A stretch of DNA of 49,938 nucleotides from an uncultured Acidobacteriota bacterium (lineage in GTDB: Bacteria; Acidobacteriota; Terriglobia; Terriglobales; Acidobacteriaceae). The notes below the pieces were generated by a model that ran no database searches, was not told where the DNA came from, and saw only the letters and a program-made list of their open reading frames with translations. The stretch lies in the NCBI GenBank assembly GCA_903832055.1, contig CAILAC010000006.1, forward strand, positions 1-49,938. Direction: 5' to 3'. The translations under genes were made by a program, and so were the position numbers. This document shows, piece after piece, positions 35,673 through 44,842 of this stretch. How positions within the stretch are numbered: the stretch's first letter is position 1; each line of letters opens with the position of its first letter.

Positions 35673-38600
35673 TCAGAAGCTGAATCTTGCCTGCAGGTCA
35701 ATCGTGCGCGATCCCAAGGCACCCTGCGCAAGGCCAAAGTGCGGGTCCTGCGTGTTGTTGTCGATGTTTGTCAGGTTCACGTTGTTGAACAGATTGAACA
35801 TGTTGGCGTGGATGTCGACGCTGCCGTGGCCGCCAAGCACCTTCATCTCCGGCAGGCCAAACGACTTGCCGATGGTGGCATCCACGTCAAAGTAATGTGG
35901 TCCCCTGAAGCTGTTGCGGCCAATTGCGGGTGCGCACGGAATCGGCCCAGGCTGGGCCACGCCATTCACAATATCTGCCATCGTCGGGCCCGCCGTATAG
36001 CAGCTCTCATCCACGGGGAAGAGCGTCAGCCCGTCGCTTGCCTGTGTCTTGAAATTCCCGGGCTTGAATCCGCCAGTGTAGTGGAAGGGACGCAGCGGCG
36101 AACCGCCGCCGTAGTTGCTCCCGCTTCCCTGGTAGACAGCATCGCCGCCGGTGTTCCCGTCAACCACGGTGAACGGGAAGCCCGAGTGCGCATTCAGAAT
36201 ACCGCTCAACGTCCAGGCACCCAGCAGCTTCTTCGCCAGCCCATGATGGCTGGCAAAGAAGGTTGGCGTCCACACTCCGTACAGCTTCTCCGCCGTCTTC
36301 ACGTCAAAGTCTGACGGGCCGCGGTTCAGTTTCATCGGAAAGTACTCATAGGCGCCGCTGGCTGATCCGCAACTGCAGGTGCCTCCCTGCGCCGGGGCAT
36401 AGTTGTTGGAGCCATCATCGAGGCCCTTCGCCAAACGAATGTCGCCTTCCAGTTCAAACTGCTGTCCGAACCGGTGACGGATACCCGCGAGCCCGCCGTT
36501 GAAGCCGCTGCTGCCCTCGTCGTCGTACATGTTCATCGACTGCACGGAAGGATTAAACGCATCCATCCCGTTGCCCTGTGCCGAGAACTTCGCATAGTCG
36601 TACAGCGTGTAGTTGAACAGGCGCGTCTGGTGGCGCGTCTGGGTTCCCTGGTAGCCCAGGGTGGCCACCCACTGGTGACCCAAATCGTATTCCACATCCA
36701 GCGAATACCGCAGCGCGCGTGTCGTGGGCAGCTTTGCCTGGTAGGCCTGCAACGGCGTCAGAGCAAAGTTCTGCCCAGGGACCGGCAGGTTCGTCGTCGG
36801 ATCAAACGGGGCCGTCGCCGCCGGGTTCGCGGCATACCCGTAGAACGAATGCGAATTCCCAGGGAAGGTGCTTGGCCCGTAGAGAATCTGGTTGCCAATC
36901 AGCGTCAGGTTGCCTGCCAGGTACGGAGGATTGTTGCGCCCGTCCAGCGTGTTCGCCTCCTGCATGCCGGTGTAGCCCAGGCCAATGCCGCCACGCAGCA
37001 CCAGCCGCTGTTTGCCAAATCCGGGCAGCCAGTTGAATCCGAACTGGGGACCGAAATCCGCCTTGTCGGCCTGGAAGAGGTTGCCGCCCTTGCGCACATG
37101 AACTCCAGTAATCTCGCTGGTTCCCTGCCCCAGCTCAACCACCGCGAGGTGACCGTACTTCTCGCTCATCGGCCCAAAATACTCATACCGCAGGCCCAGC
37201 GACAGGGTCAGGTTCGGCTTCACCTTGTAGCTGTCCTGCGCAAAGAAGCCATAGAGCGTCTCGCGCGTATCCCGCCGGAAGTCTGTCGGCACACCCGTCT
37301 GCGCGCTGAAGGTTGCCGACTCCGACACCGGCGCATCATTCAGCATGTCCCACATGTTGTTGAAGTTGTAGGTTGGCCGCGCGCTCCACGGCGAAGCATC
37401 CAGGAAGAGCAAGCGGCTCACTTCGCCGCCGAGCTTCAGCGTATGCGTCTTGTACACCTTGGTCAGCACATCTTTGCCGGCATAGGTACTCTGGTTAAAC
37501 TCCGCCGGCGATCCGACGCCAAAGTTGTTCGGGCTGCCAATCGATCCAATCGAGTTCACACCCTGCAGGTTGCCAAGCTGAATGATCGGCAAGCCAAACG
37601 GTGCATTCGGATTCGAGTTCATCGAGTTCCATATCCACCCGCCGTTGTTCGCACGGAACTCATTCTGCATCGATCCAGAGAACGTGTGGTCCCACAGCAT
37701 CGTCAACGATCGATTCTGGAACTCTGAGACAAAGGCGTTCATCGGCCTGGCTGCGCCGTTGTAGGAGTTGTTCCTGTTCGGCACGTAATAGCCCACCACC
37801 GCCAGCAAATCCTTCTGCGAGAGGTTGTAGTCGAGGCGGCCGTTGAACTGCTGCTCATTGGTCGGGCTTGTGTAGTTCTGGTTCAGATACACGAGGTCAG
37901 CCACTCCGTCCAGACCTCCGCCAACACCCGGCGTGCCATTGCCCTCGAATCCGGGGTCGCTCGTTCCCAGCGCTGTCGTGAGCGGGCCGCCAATGTCCAG
38001 GCCGCCCGGATAGGTCTTGCAGTTTTCACCTTCCGTCAGTCCAATATCGGCGCAGGTGTGCTGATCTGGAATCGCCACTCCGTTAATCGGTGCCGCTCCG
38101 TTGTAGCTCATGAACAGCTTTGCAGCGCTGTTGGCGGGCGCCAGCGCGCGATAGTCCGGCGTCTCCCACCAGCCCTGCGCATTGGCCGCTCCATTGGTCT
38201 TGATGGTCTCGTACGAGAAAAAGCCAAAGAGCTTGTTATGGACAATCGGCGCTCCGACCGATCCACCGAAATCATTCAGCTTCGTGTTGTTGCGCATCGG
38301 GGAGTTGCCCACACCGTCGTACTTCTGGTAGGCATTGAGTCCCGGCCGCGCGGCGCGCCAAAAGAACGAGCCATGATAGCTGTTGGTGCCATTCTGTGAG
38401 GTAACCTTCACCTGTCCGCCGCTGTACCTTCCATCTTCGGCGTCGTAGTTGTTCGTCACCACATTCACTTCTTTCACTGAGTCCATATTCGGCGTGATAA
38501 TCGCGGTTCCTGCCCATGCCACGCTGGTGACGCCGATGCCGTCAATCTGGTAGTTGTTCACTTCGCGGCGTCCGCCGCCGATAGAAACCTGTGGGCTGTT

Positions 38601-39206
38601 CTCGATGGCAAAAATGCCGGTCGCCGGCCCTGCGCCGCCCGGCCCGTTGTTGCCCGGCAGATTGCTCACACCACCGCCGGCCGACTGCGCTCCATCGCCA
38701 AACGCACCCGGAGCGAGCTGCAGAATCTGGTAGACGTCACGCCCAGGCGCAGGCATGTTCTGCACCTCCATGGTGGAGATGGTTGTTCCCAACTGAGCGT
38801 TTTCTGTATCCAGCACCGGTGCGACATCGGCGCTTACCGTCACCGTCTCAGAGGCCGTGCCCACCTCCAGCACAACATTCACGGCATTCTCCTGCTCGCC
38901 CAGCACTTCCACATTGGCAAGGACCTTCTTCTTGAAGCCTTCCTTCTCCACCGCAAGCTGATAGTGGCTCGGCGGCAGGCCACCGATGCGGTATGCGCCC
39001 GTCTCGCCGGAAACCGCCGTCTGCACGCGGTTTGTCTCCAGGTCAGTCAGGGTGACGGCAGCGCCGGGAATCGCCTTGTTCTGCGGGTCCACAATCGTGC
39101 CCTGTACTGAGGCGCGGTACTGGGCAAACGCCCCCGGTGCCGAGAGAAGAATCGCCGCTGCAGCCAGAAATGCCGTGCAGATGACATTGGTCCATCGAAT
39201 TCTCAT
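35673..39206 (-). CDS. Oar-like TonB-dependent outer-membrane receptor (paralogue of the interrupted one)
   Basis: 1177 residues from ATG 39206, preferred over the frame opening at 39254 because AGGG is about 7 bases before it and it begins a signal peptide (MRIRWTNVICTAFLAAAAILLSAPGAFAQ). A carboxypeptidase-regulatory domain follows (ASVQGTIVDPQNKAIPGAAVTLTDLETN), then the plug (STMEVQNMPAPGRDVYQILQLAPG, NYQIDGIGVTS) and a beta-barrel ending in LQARFSF. From about residue 573 it aligns with the receptor fragment at 140-1883, which shows how much of that gene is missing. It lies 58 bases after the DeoR gene on the same strand and may share its transcript or regulation. The ligand is unknown. 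Confidence 0.88.
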   Translation of the reverse strand: MRIRWTNVICTAFLAAAAILLSAPGAFAQYRASVQGTIVDPQNKAIPGAAVTLTDLETNRVQTAVSGETGAYRIGGLPPSHYQLAVEKEGFKKKVLANVEVLGEQENAVNVVLEVGTASETVTVSADVAPVLDTENAQLGTTISTMEVQNMPAPGRDVYQILQLAPGAFGDGAQSAGGGVSNLPGNNGPGGAGPATGIFAIENSPQVSIGGGRREVNNYQIDGIGVTSVAWAGTAIITPNMDSVKEVNVVTNNYDAEDGRYSGGQVKVTSQNGTNSYHGSFFWRAARPGLNAYQKYDGVGNSPMRNNTKLNDFGGSVGAPIVHNKLFGFFSYETIKTNGAANAQGWWETPDYRALAPANSAAKLFMSYNGAAPINGVAIPDQHTCADIGLTEGENCKTYPGGLDIGGPLTTALGTSDPGFEGNGTPGVGGGLDGVADLVYLNQNYTSPTNEQQFNGRLDYNLSQKDLLAVVGYYVPNRNNSYNGAARPMNAFVSEFQNRSLTMLWDHTFSGSMQNEFRANNGGWIWNSMNSNPNAPFGLPIIQLGNLQGVNSIGSIGSPNNFGVGSPAEFNQSTYAGKDVLTKVYKTHTLKLGGEVSRLLFLDASPWSARPTYNFNNMWDMLNDAPVSESATFSAQTGVPTDFRRDTRETLYGFFAQDSYKVKPNLTLSLGLRYEYFGPMSEKYGHLAVVELGQGTSEITGVHVRKGGNLFQADKADFGPQFGFNWLPGFGKQRLVLRGGIGLGYTGMQEANTLDGRNNPPYLAGNLTLIGNQILYGPSTFPGNSHSFYGYAANPAATAPFDPTTNLPVPGQNFALTPLQAYQAKLPTTRALRYSLDVEYDLGHQWVATLGYQGTQTRHQTRLFNYTLYDYAKFSAQGNGMDAFNPSVQSMNMYDDEGSSGFNGGLAGIRHRFGQQFELEGDIRLAKGLDDGSNNYAPAQGGTCSCGSASGAYEYFPMKLNRGPSDFDVKTAEKLYGVWTPTFFASHHGLAKKLLGAWTLSGILNAHSGFPFTVVDGNTGGDAVYQGSGSNYGGGSPLRPFHYTGGFKPGNFKTQASDGLTLFPVDESCYTAGPTMADIVNGVAQPGPIPCAPAIGRNSFRGPHYFDVDATIGKSFGLPEMKVLGGHGSVDIHANMFNLFNNVNLTNIDNNTQDPHFGLAQGALGSRTIDLQARFSF

Positions 39207-39264
39207 GCGTAATCCCTGCCTCCACTGAATCTTGTGCTGATTTCTTTCCGTCACTGCCAGCCCG

Positions 39265-40044
39265 CTATGAGGCCACCAGCACCGTGGTCAACTGCTGCAG
39301 CCTCAGCAGGTCTTCGCGCGCGACCCCGCTGTCTGTGATGATCATGTCGCACTTCTCCACCGCACACAGCCGATACACCGCCTCGGTGCCAACCTTGGTG
39401 CTGTCCAGCACGAGGATCCGTTCGCGGCCGGCCTTGAGAAATGCCCGCGGCATCTCCGCGTCAAAATTCATCACACCCTTGCTGAAGGAAAGCGCCGCAG
39501 CGCCAAAGAAGACCTTGTCCGCGTAAAGACCCGACAGATACTCGGTCACCGCGCCGCCAGAGAGGTCATGCCCCGTCCGGCGGTACTCGCCGCCAGTAAG
39601 GCGGACATGGACGCTCGGGGCACCGGCCAACTCCTCCAGCGCCGCCAGGGATGTTGTCACCACGGTCACATCCCGCTTCAATGCCAGGTTCCTCGCCACA
39701 TAGCGGGTGGTGGTGCCACTGTCCAGAACGACCGTCTCGCCATCCTTCACCAGCCTTGCGGCCTCGCGGCCAATCGCTTCCTTGGCATGGGCCATCTTCG
39801 CTGCGCGCTCCAGAAAGCTCTTTTCCATGGAGCCAGTAGGGGCAACCATCGCTCCGCCGGGCGTGCGAATCACCAGGCCCGACTCTGCCAGGCGCCCCAG
39901 CACCCGCCGAATTGTCATTTCAGACACGCCATGCGCAATCGCCATTTCAGCAATCGTCGCCGTGCCACGCTCCTTGACATACAGCAGAATCTGGCTCTGC
40001 CGGTCTTCAGGACTTCGAGATGGGGTTTCGTTAGTCTTTAACAT
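39265..40044 (-). CDS. DeoR-family transcriptional regulator
   Basis: 259 residues from ATG 40044, the usual length for DeoR regulators of sugar metabolism. The N-terminal helix-turn-helix is DRQSQILLYVKERGTATIAEMAIAHGVSEMTIRRVLGRLAESGLVIRTPGGA. The C-terminal DeoRC effector domain (GETVVLDSGTTTRYVARNL, VRLTGGEYRRTGHDLSGGAVTEYL, KVFFGAAALSFSKGVMNFDAEMPRAFL, MIITDSGVA) normally binds a phosphorylated sugar. The longer frame to 40221 lacks support. There is no ribosome-binding site; a 19-base palindrome lies just upstream of the start codon. It is divergent from the SDR-DegT-kinase-EamA operon and likely controls it, itself and perhaps the receptor downstream. Confidence 0.92.
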   Translation of the reverse strand: MLKTNETPSRSPEDRQSQILLYVKERGTATIAEMAIAHGVSEMTIRRVLGRLAESGLVIRTPGGAMVAPTGSMEKSFLERAAKMAHAKEAIGREAARLVKDGETVVLDSGTTTRYVARNLALKRDVTVVTTSLAALEELAGAPSVHVRLTGGEYRRTGHDLSGGAVTEYLSGLYADKVFFGAAALSFSKGVMNFDAEMPRAFLKAGRERILVLDSTKVGTEAVYRLCAVEKCDMIITDSGVAREDLLRLQQLTTVLVAS

Positions 40045-40047
40045 TTC

Positions 40048-40066
40048 GTTGTGATTTAATAACAAC
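40048..40066. promoter_or_regulatory. Candidate DeoR operator (palindrome at the deoR-type gene start)
   Basis: GTTGTGATTTAATAACAAC is a 19-base dyad: GTTGT.ATT.AAT.ACAAC, mismatched only at one symmetric pair and the centre. It ends 4 bases from the regulator's start codon, so a bound protein would block its own expression. Confidence 0.5.
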
Positions 40067-40396
40067 ACCACAGAAACGCAAGAGATGTCAAGAATTTTTC
40101 TCCCCGCCCCATTCCGCCTCCCACCCCAAGAGATAACGCTTGAAATGGCCCGATATTGCCCATACACCTGCAAGCTTTTCAGCAGGCCCTCCAACCCGAC
40201 CAGCCTTTGCCGCTGCCCCAAAAGAGAATTTGACAGCTCCCACCATCTATGATTCTGTTAGTAATGCACATCATCGATGTTTAGTTTTGCCATCATTGGC
40301 AACCGACTGCACCCGCAATTCCAGACGATTTCCGTCTGCCGCGGTCACCGCCCGCGGGCGGATTGCAACTCTCTTTCCTGCTTCGTGAGGTGGCAA
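40067..40396. promoter_or_regulatory. Divergent promoter region of the DeoR gene and the aminotransferase operon
   Basis: No gene is seen. On the plus strand there is a perfect -35-like TTGACA at 40230-40235, with TATGAT 12 bases later and TTCTGT at 17 bases, so the -10 is unclear. On the minus strand TTGACA occurs at about 40087-40092 (complement TGTCAA). A TATTAA lies within the palindrome at the regulator start. Confidence 0.4.
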
Positions 40397-41314
40397 ATGA
40401 CAGCCCATGGAATTGCCAAGCCAGTACTCCTCATCCTTGGCGCTCGCGGCTTTTTGGGCAGATTTGCCGCGGCGGCCGCCGAGAGTTCGTTCCGCGTCAT
40501 CCGAGCTGACCGTGATATCAGCGACCCCGCCACAGATATCCGCATCGACATCACAGACCCAGCCAGCGTCTCTGCGGGCTTTCTCAGCGTGATGCCGAGC
40601 GCCGTGCTGCTGCTGGCCGCCATCTCGGATATTGACCGCTGCGAACGTGACCCTGCCGTGGCGCAAAGGGTGAACCTGGAAGGCGCGGTACATGTTGCGA
40701 ATGCCTGCGCAACCCATGGGGCGCGGCTGCTGTTCACCTCTACCGGCGCAGTCTTTGACGGTACTCAGCCCGAGTACCGCGAGGCCGACCCGCCCACGCC
40801 GCTGAGCGTCTACGGCTGCACCAAAGCCGATGCAGAAGCCGCCATTTGCTCCGCGCTTCCGGCTGGAATCGTGGTTCGTGTCTCGCTCGTGCTCGGCCGC
40901 TCAGGCCAGGCGGGCACCAACTCGCTCGTGGATGGACTCATCCGCCGATGGCAAGCTCAGGATGTCGTCTCCGCTTCCACCACGGAAGCGCGCAACCCAA
41001 TCGACGCCCCCACCCTTGCCGCCTGGTTCGTGGAGCTGCTGCAGAACCGCGATGCCTCCGGCATCTTCCACGCCGGCTCGACCGGCATGATGACCCGCCT
41101 CGAAATTGCTCAGGCGCTCGCGCAGGGTCTTGGATTCCCCGAATCCCTGGTGCGCGCTGAAACCACCCCACCCCCCGGAAGAGCCCCCCGCGGCGCTCGC
41201 CAGTTCCTGATTCCGGAGCGAATCGCACAGTTTTGCCGGACCCCCGCACCCACCTGCGACGAAGTCCTGAAAAGGAGTTTGAATGAACCTGCCCAAGGCA
41301 ATCCACGAGCTTGA
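40397..41314 (+). CDS. RmlD-like NAD(P)-dependent sugar reductase/epimerase (extended SDR)
   Basis: 305 residues from ATG 40397 with GAGGTGG upstream. It has an extended short-chain-dehydrogenase fold: nucleotide-binding GARGFLG near the N-terminus, DI.DPASV, LLLAAISDIDRCERDPAVAQRVNLEGA, STGAVFDGTQPEYREADPPTPLSVYGCTKADAE (catalytic YxxxK, with Ser/Thr before it), VVRVSLVLG and a short C-terminal substrate lobe. This pattern is that of dTDP-4-dehydrorhamnose reductase (RmlD)-type enzymes, but the neighbours are not a rhamnose pathway. Its role as reductase or oxidase in a small sugar pathway with the following genes is an inference. Its end overlaps the aminotransferase start by 32 bases. Confidence 0.85.
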   Translation: MTAHGIAKPVLLILGARGFLGRFAAAAAESSFRVIRADRDISDPATDIRIDITDPASVSAGFLSVMPSAVLLLAAISDIDRCERDPAVAQRVNLEGAVHVANACATHGARLLFTSTGAVFDGTQPEYREADPPTPLSVYGCTKADAEAAICSALPAGIVVRVSLVLGRSGQAGTNSLVDGLIRRWQAQDVVSASTTEARNPIDAPTLAAWFVELLQNRDASGIFHAGSTGMMTRLEIAQALAQGLGFPESLVRAETTPPPGRAPRGARQFLIPERIAQFCRTPAPTCDEVLKRSLNEPAQGNPRA

Positions 41315-42491
41315 ATTCGGCCACGGGTCAATTTACGGCGACGAAGAACGGAAAGCTGTTCTGGAGGTGCTCGATGCCTCGGCACCCTCCTGCGGTCCAA
41401 AGGTCAAGGCCTTTGAAGATACCTTTGCCGCTTACTGCGGCGCGGAGTTTGGGCTTGCCGTGACCTCTGCCACCACCGGGCTGGAACTGGCCATGATTGC
41501 CGCCAACGTCGGGCCCGGTGACGAAGTGATCACCACCCCCATCAGTTGGATCTCCACCGCCAACGTCATCTCTGCCCGCGGAGCCAAGGCGGTTTTTGCC
41601 GACGTCGAAGCGGGCACACTCAATCTCGACCCCGCTTCAGTTGAGCGCCGCATCACGCCACGTACCCGCGCCATCCTCCCAGTCCATCTCTACGGCCAGT
41701 GCTGCGACATGGACGCCCTGCGCACGATTGCCGACCGGCACAACCTTGTGCTGGTGGAAGACGCCGCCCACGCCGCCGGCGCATCCTGGAATGGCCGCAA
41801 GGCCGGAATCCTCGGCGACATCGCCGTCTTCAGCTTCCACCAGCAGAAGAACATGGTCACCCTCGGCGAAGGCGGCATGGTCACCACCTCCAACCGCACC
41901 TTCTATGAGCGCATGCTCTCTTACCGCTCCCTGTGCTGCCGCACCTACGACCCCAAGGGGAAATATCTACCCATCGATGAGTCCGTTCATCCCATGGGCA
42001 AGCGTTACTGGCATCTTGAGTTTGACGGTATCGGCTTCAACTTCCGCATGACCGACGTGCAGGCCGCCGTTGGCCTGGTGCAGCTTGGCCGCCTGGATGG
42101 GATGAACCAGCGCCGCCGCGAAATTGCCCGGCGCTACGCCGCAGGTCTCAGCGGCATCGCCGGCATCCAGCTTCTCGCCGAGTTGCCCCAGGCCTACCAC
42201 GTCTTTCACATCTTCGGCATTCTCATCACCGCAGGGTTCCCCCTCAGCAAGGAAGACTTCATGTGGCAGATGTATACCGGCCACCGAATCAAGGTCTGGT
42301 CCCACTACATGCCCATCCACCTCACTGAGGTTTACCGCTCGCTCGGCCACGCTCCCGGCGAGTGCCCCGTCGCCGAAAGCCTCTTCGACCAGTACGTCAG
42401 CATCCCCATCCATCCCCGCATGACTGACGAAGCCGTGGACTACGTGATTGACAGCATCCGGGAATTGGCCGGCAGCGGAAAGGCGCAATGA
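41283..42491 (+). CDS. DegT/DnrJ/EryC1/StrS-family PLP-dependent sugar aminotransferase
   Basis: 402 residues; AAGGAG lies 6 bases before the ATG, inside the end of the upstream gene. Family features: G....E...VLEVLDAS....GPKV..FE..FA.Y.G, TSATTGLELAM.A..VGPGDEVITTPISWISTANVI (phosphate/PLP pocket), PVHLYGQCCDMDAL, VEDAAHAAGA (PLP-ring Asp), and Schiff-base lysine K189 in FSFHQQKNMVTLGEGGM. GFNFRMTDVQAAVGLVQLGRL is also typical. These enzymes transfer an amino group, usually from glutamate, to a keto-sugar or cyclitol. The SDR upstream could make the keto substrate. It overlaps the kinase gene by ATGA (42488-42491). Confidence 0.92.
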   Translation: MNLPKAIHELEFGHGSIYGDEERKAVLEVLDASAPSCGPKVKAFEDTFAAYCGAEFGLAVTSATTGLELAMIAANVGPGDEVITTPISWISTANVISARGAKAVFADVEAGTLNLDPASVERRITPRTRAILPVHLYGQCCDMDALRTIADRHNLVLVEDAAHAAGASWNGRKAGILGDIAVFSFHQQKNMVTLGEGGMVTTSNRTFYERMLSYRSLCCRTYDPKGKYLPIDESVHPMGKRYWHLEFDGIGFNFRMTDVQAAVGLVQLGRLDGMNQRRREIARRYAAGLSGIAGIQLLAELPQAYHVFHIFGILITAGFPLSKEDFMWQMYTGHRIKVWSHYMPIHLTEVYRSLGHAPGECPVAESLFDQYVSIPIHPRMTDEAVDYVIDSIRELAGSGKAQ

Positions 42492-43894
42492 ACGATTTCC
42501 TGCAGACAGTCGCAACCCTCCGCGAACCCGGCAACCTCCTCGCAGGCTCCAATCCCGTCTTTGTTGCCCGCGCCCCGGGCCGCCTCGACGTGATGGGCGG
42601 CAACGTCGACTACACGGGCGGCCTCGTGCTGGAAGCCACCATCCGCGAAGCCACCTGGGCTGCCGCACAACTGCGCACGGATGACCGCATCCTCCTCGTC
42701 AATCCGCAAATGGAGACAAGCGGCTGGCAATCTCGCGTCGAGGTCTCCCTCGACCAGGTCGCCACTGTCCAAGGCACCAAATCGCTCGTCAATTGCGACC
42801 CTGCAGTTCGTTGGACCGCCTATGTCCTTGGTGTCTTCCACCTGCTCGTCACCCGCTGGCCCTCGCTCGCCAACCGGGGCATCACCCTTTATCTTGACTC
42901 CCAGGTTCCGCTGAACAAGGGTGTCAGCTCGTCGGCTGCCGTGGAAGTGGCCACCATGAAGGCCGCCGCCGCTGCCTACGGAATCCCGCTCCTGGGCATC
43001 GAGCTCGCGGAAGCCTGCCAGTGGGTGGAGAACGTAATCGCCGACTCTGCCTGCGGCATCATGGACCAGGCCACCAGCGTGCTCGGCACGGAAGGCCACA
43101 TGCTGCCGCTTCTCTGCCAGCCGTGCAAGTTGCATCCCCTGGTCAAGCTACCCGCAGGCCTCGCCCTGTGGGGCATCGACTCCGGCGTGAAGCACGCCGT
43201 CAGCGGCATGGAATACGAGGCAGCCCGCGCGGCCGCCTTCATCGGCTACCGCATGATCTGCGACTGGGAGGGGCTGCCCGTCCAATTCGACCCATCCGGC
43301 GGCATTCCGCGCTACACCGATTCGCGCTGGAACGGCTACCTTTCGATGGTCCCGGTCTCCGTCTTTCGCTCGCTTTACGAACCCCGGCTCCCGGAGCTCC
43401 TCACCGGCCCGGAAGTCCTCGCCTCGGGAGCGCCGCACTACGACCCCTTCACCCAGATTCGGCCCCAGGCCCGCTACCACGTCCGCGCCTGCACCAAATA
43501 CGCCATCGAGGAACAGAACCGCATCGAGCTCTTTGTGGAGCTGCTTGGCAACCTTGGCCCGGAGCCCAGCGACAGCGCGTGCCGGCTTCTCGGCGACCTC
43601 ATGCTCCAGTCCCACTGGTCCTACTCCGAATGCGGCCTTGGCAGCGCAGCCACTGACCGGATCATCGAGCTGGTCCGCCAGCAGATGGGCCCCGGTCGCC
43701 TCTACGGCGCAAAGATCACCGGAGGCGGCGCCGGCGGGACCGTTGTCGTCCTTGGCGATGCCAGCGCCGAGCCGTGCTTCCGCAGTGTCGTGGAAGAGTA
43801 CGGCGACGAGACCGGCTCCGCACCTTATGTCTTTACCGGCAGCTCCATTGGGGCTGACGCCTTCGGCATCCGGGTACTCGGGGGTCGCTCATGA
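42488..43894 (+). CDS. GHMP sugar kinase, L-arabinokinase-like
   Basis: 468 residues. GHMP-kinase motifs: N-terminal VARAPGRLDVMGGNVDYTGGLVL, ATP loop VPLNKGVSSSAAVEVATM, and C-terminal GAKITGGGAGGTVVVL. The first motif, together with CQWVENVIADSACGIMDQATS, LCQPCKLHPLVKLP and WGIDSGVKHAVSGMEYEAAR, matches the kinase half of plant L-arabinokinase (ARA1) better than ordinary galactokinase, as far as I can recall those sequences. It would phosphorylate a sugar at C1. The natural substrate could be L-arabinose, galactose or an amino sugar made by the preceding enzymes. It is translationally coupled on both sides by ATGA overlaps. Confidence 0.85.
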   Translation: MNDFLQTVATLREPGNLLAGSNPVFVARAPGRLDVMGGNVDYTGGLVLEATIREATWAAAQLRTDDRILLVNPQMETSGWQSRVEVSLDQVATVQGTKSLVNCDPAVRWTAYVLGVFHLLVTRWPSLANRGITLYLDSQVPLNKGVSSSAAVEVATMKAAAAAYGIPLLGIELAEACQWVENVIADSACGIMDQATSVLGTEGHMLPLLCQPCKLHPLVKLPAGLALWGIDSGVKHAVSGMEYEAARAAAFIGYRMICDWEGLPVQFDPSGGIPRYTDSRWNGYLSMVPVSVFRSLYEPRLPELLTGPEVLASGAPHYDPFTQIRPQARYHVRACTKYAIEEQNRIELFVELLGNLGPEPSDSACRLLGDLMLQSHWSYSECGLGSAATDRIIELVRQQMGPGRLYGAKITGGGAGGTVVVLGDASAEPCFRSVVEEYGDETGSAPYVFTGSSIGADAFGIRVLGGRS

Positions 43895-44832
43895 GCGAAA
43901 CCCTGCCGGCCCACAGCTCACGCCGCAGCACACTGTGGTACTTCTTCCTGCTCGCCCTGGCCTCGCTCATGTGGTCTGGCCAGGGAACCGCCGTCAAGCT
44001 CCTTGACCCCTTCCTCGGCCCCATTGCCATCACCTTCCTTCCCTTCTACCTGACCACGCTGCTCGCCATTCCGGTGCTGGTGCGCATGCGCCGCGGGCAA
44101 GCCGACCGTCAGCCCATCAGTCGGCGCGACTGGATTCGCTTCGCCATCGCAGGCATAGGCGGTCAGGTCCTGGCCCAGCTCGGGATGACCTGGGGCGTCA
44201 GCGTCTCGCTCGCTTCCAACGGCGCAATCCTGAATCTGCTCATCCCCGTCATCAGCGCTGTGCTCGCCTCCTTCATGCTGGCCGAACGCATCTCCGCGCT
44301 GCGCGTCGCCTCGCTTCTCATCGGCCTCGTCGGAGTCGGGCTCATGTCGCTCGGCGACCTGCATCAGGCCTCGTTCTTCCAGTCCCGCTTCTTCATCGGC
44401 AACCTGCTCATCCTCGGCGGCACGGTCGGGTCCAGCTTCTACAACGTCTACTGCAAGGGCCTGATGCAGCGCTTCAGCGAGCTGGAAATCCTGATCTACA
44501 GCTACTTCACCGCCTCCATCGCGAGCATCCCCCTGCTCCTCTGGGCTGAGCCAGTTCCCTGGCACAACTTCCTGCGCTTCGACTGGAAAGCCTGGGCCGC
44601 CTTCGCCTTCCTCGCACTCTTCATGTACGGCGCGTCCATGCTGCTGTTCTTCGCTGCCCTGGTCCACCTCGACGTCACCACCGCCTCAGTCAGCCTGTAT
44701 CTGGTGCCGGTCTTCGGCGTCATCCTCGCCATCACCGTCCTGGGAGAAAAGCTGAACCTCCCGGAGATCATCGGCGCGGCTATCGTCCTCATCGCCACCC
44801 TGCTCATCGTCCGCTACGACAACCCTTCCTGA
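43891..44832 (+). CDS. EamA/DMT-family transporter
   Basis: 313 residues, very hydrophobic, with about ten predicted transmembrane helices in two EamA halves (roughly 15-150 and 165-310). The first starts STLWYFFLLALASLMWSGQGTAVKLL and ends SAVLASFMLAERISALRVASLLIGLVGVGLM; the second ends ASVSLYLVPVFGVILAITVLGEKLNLPEIIGAAIVLIATLLIVR. Drug/metabolite family members are mostly exporters of small polar metabolites, less often importers. As the last gene of the coupled operon (ATGA overlap with the kinase) it probably moves the pathway's substrate or product. It ends 10 bases before the convergent dabA. Confidence 0.9.
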   Translation: MSETLPAHSSRRSTLWYFFLLALASLMWSGQGTAVKLLDPFLGPIAITFLPFYLTTLLAIPVLVRMRRGQADRQPISRRDWIRFAIAGIGGQVLAQLGMTWGVSVSLASNGAILNLLIPVISAVLASFMLAERISALRVASLLIGLVGVGLMSLGDLHQASFFQSRFFIGNLLILGGTVGSSFYNVYCKGLMQRFSELEILIYSYFTASIASIPLLLWAEPVPWHNFLRFDWKAWAAFAFLALFMYGASMLLFFAALVHLDVTTASVSLYLVPVFGVILAITVLGEKLNLPEIIGAAIVLIATLLIVRYDNPS

Positions 44833-44842
44833 CCCCAGACTG

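Noticed and set aside
42488-43894. Plain galactokinase annotation for the GHMP kinase
   Set aside because: The motifs follow plant L-arabinokinase rather than galactokinase, and no other Leloir genes are adjacent; galactose is still possible as a substrate.
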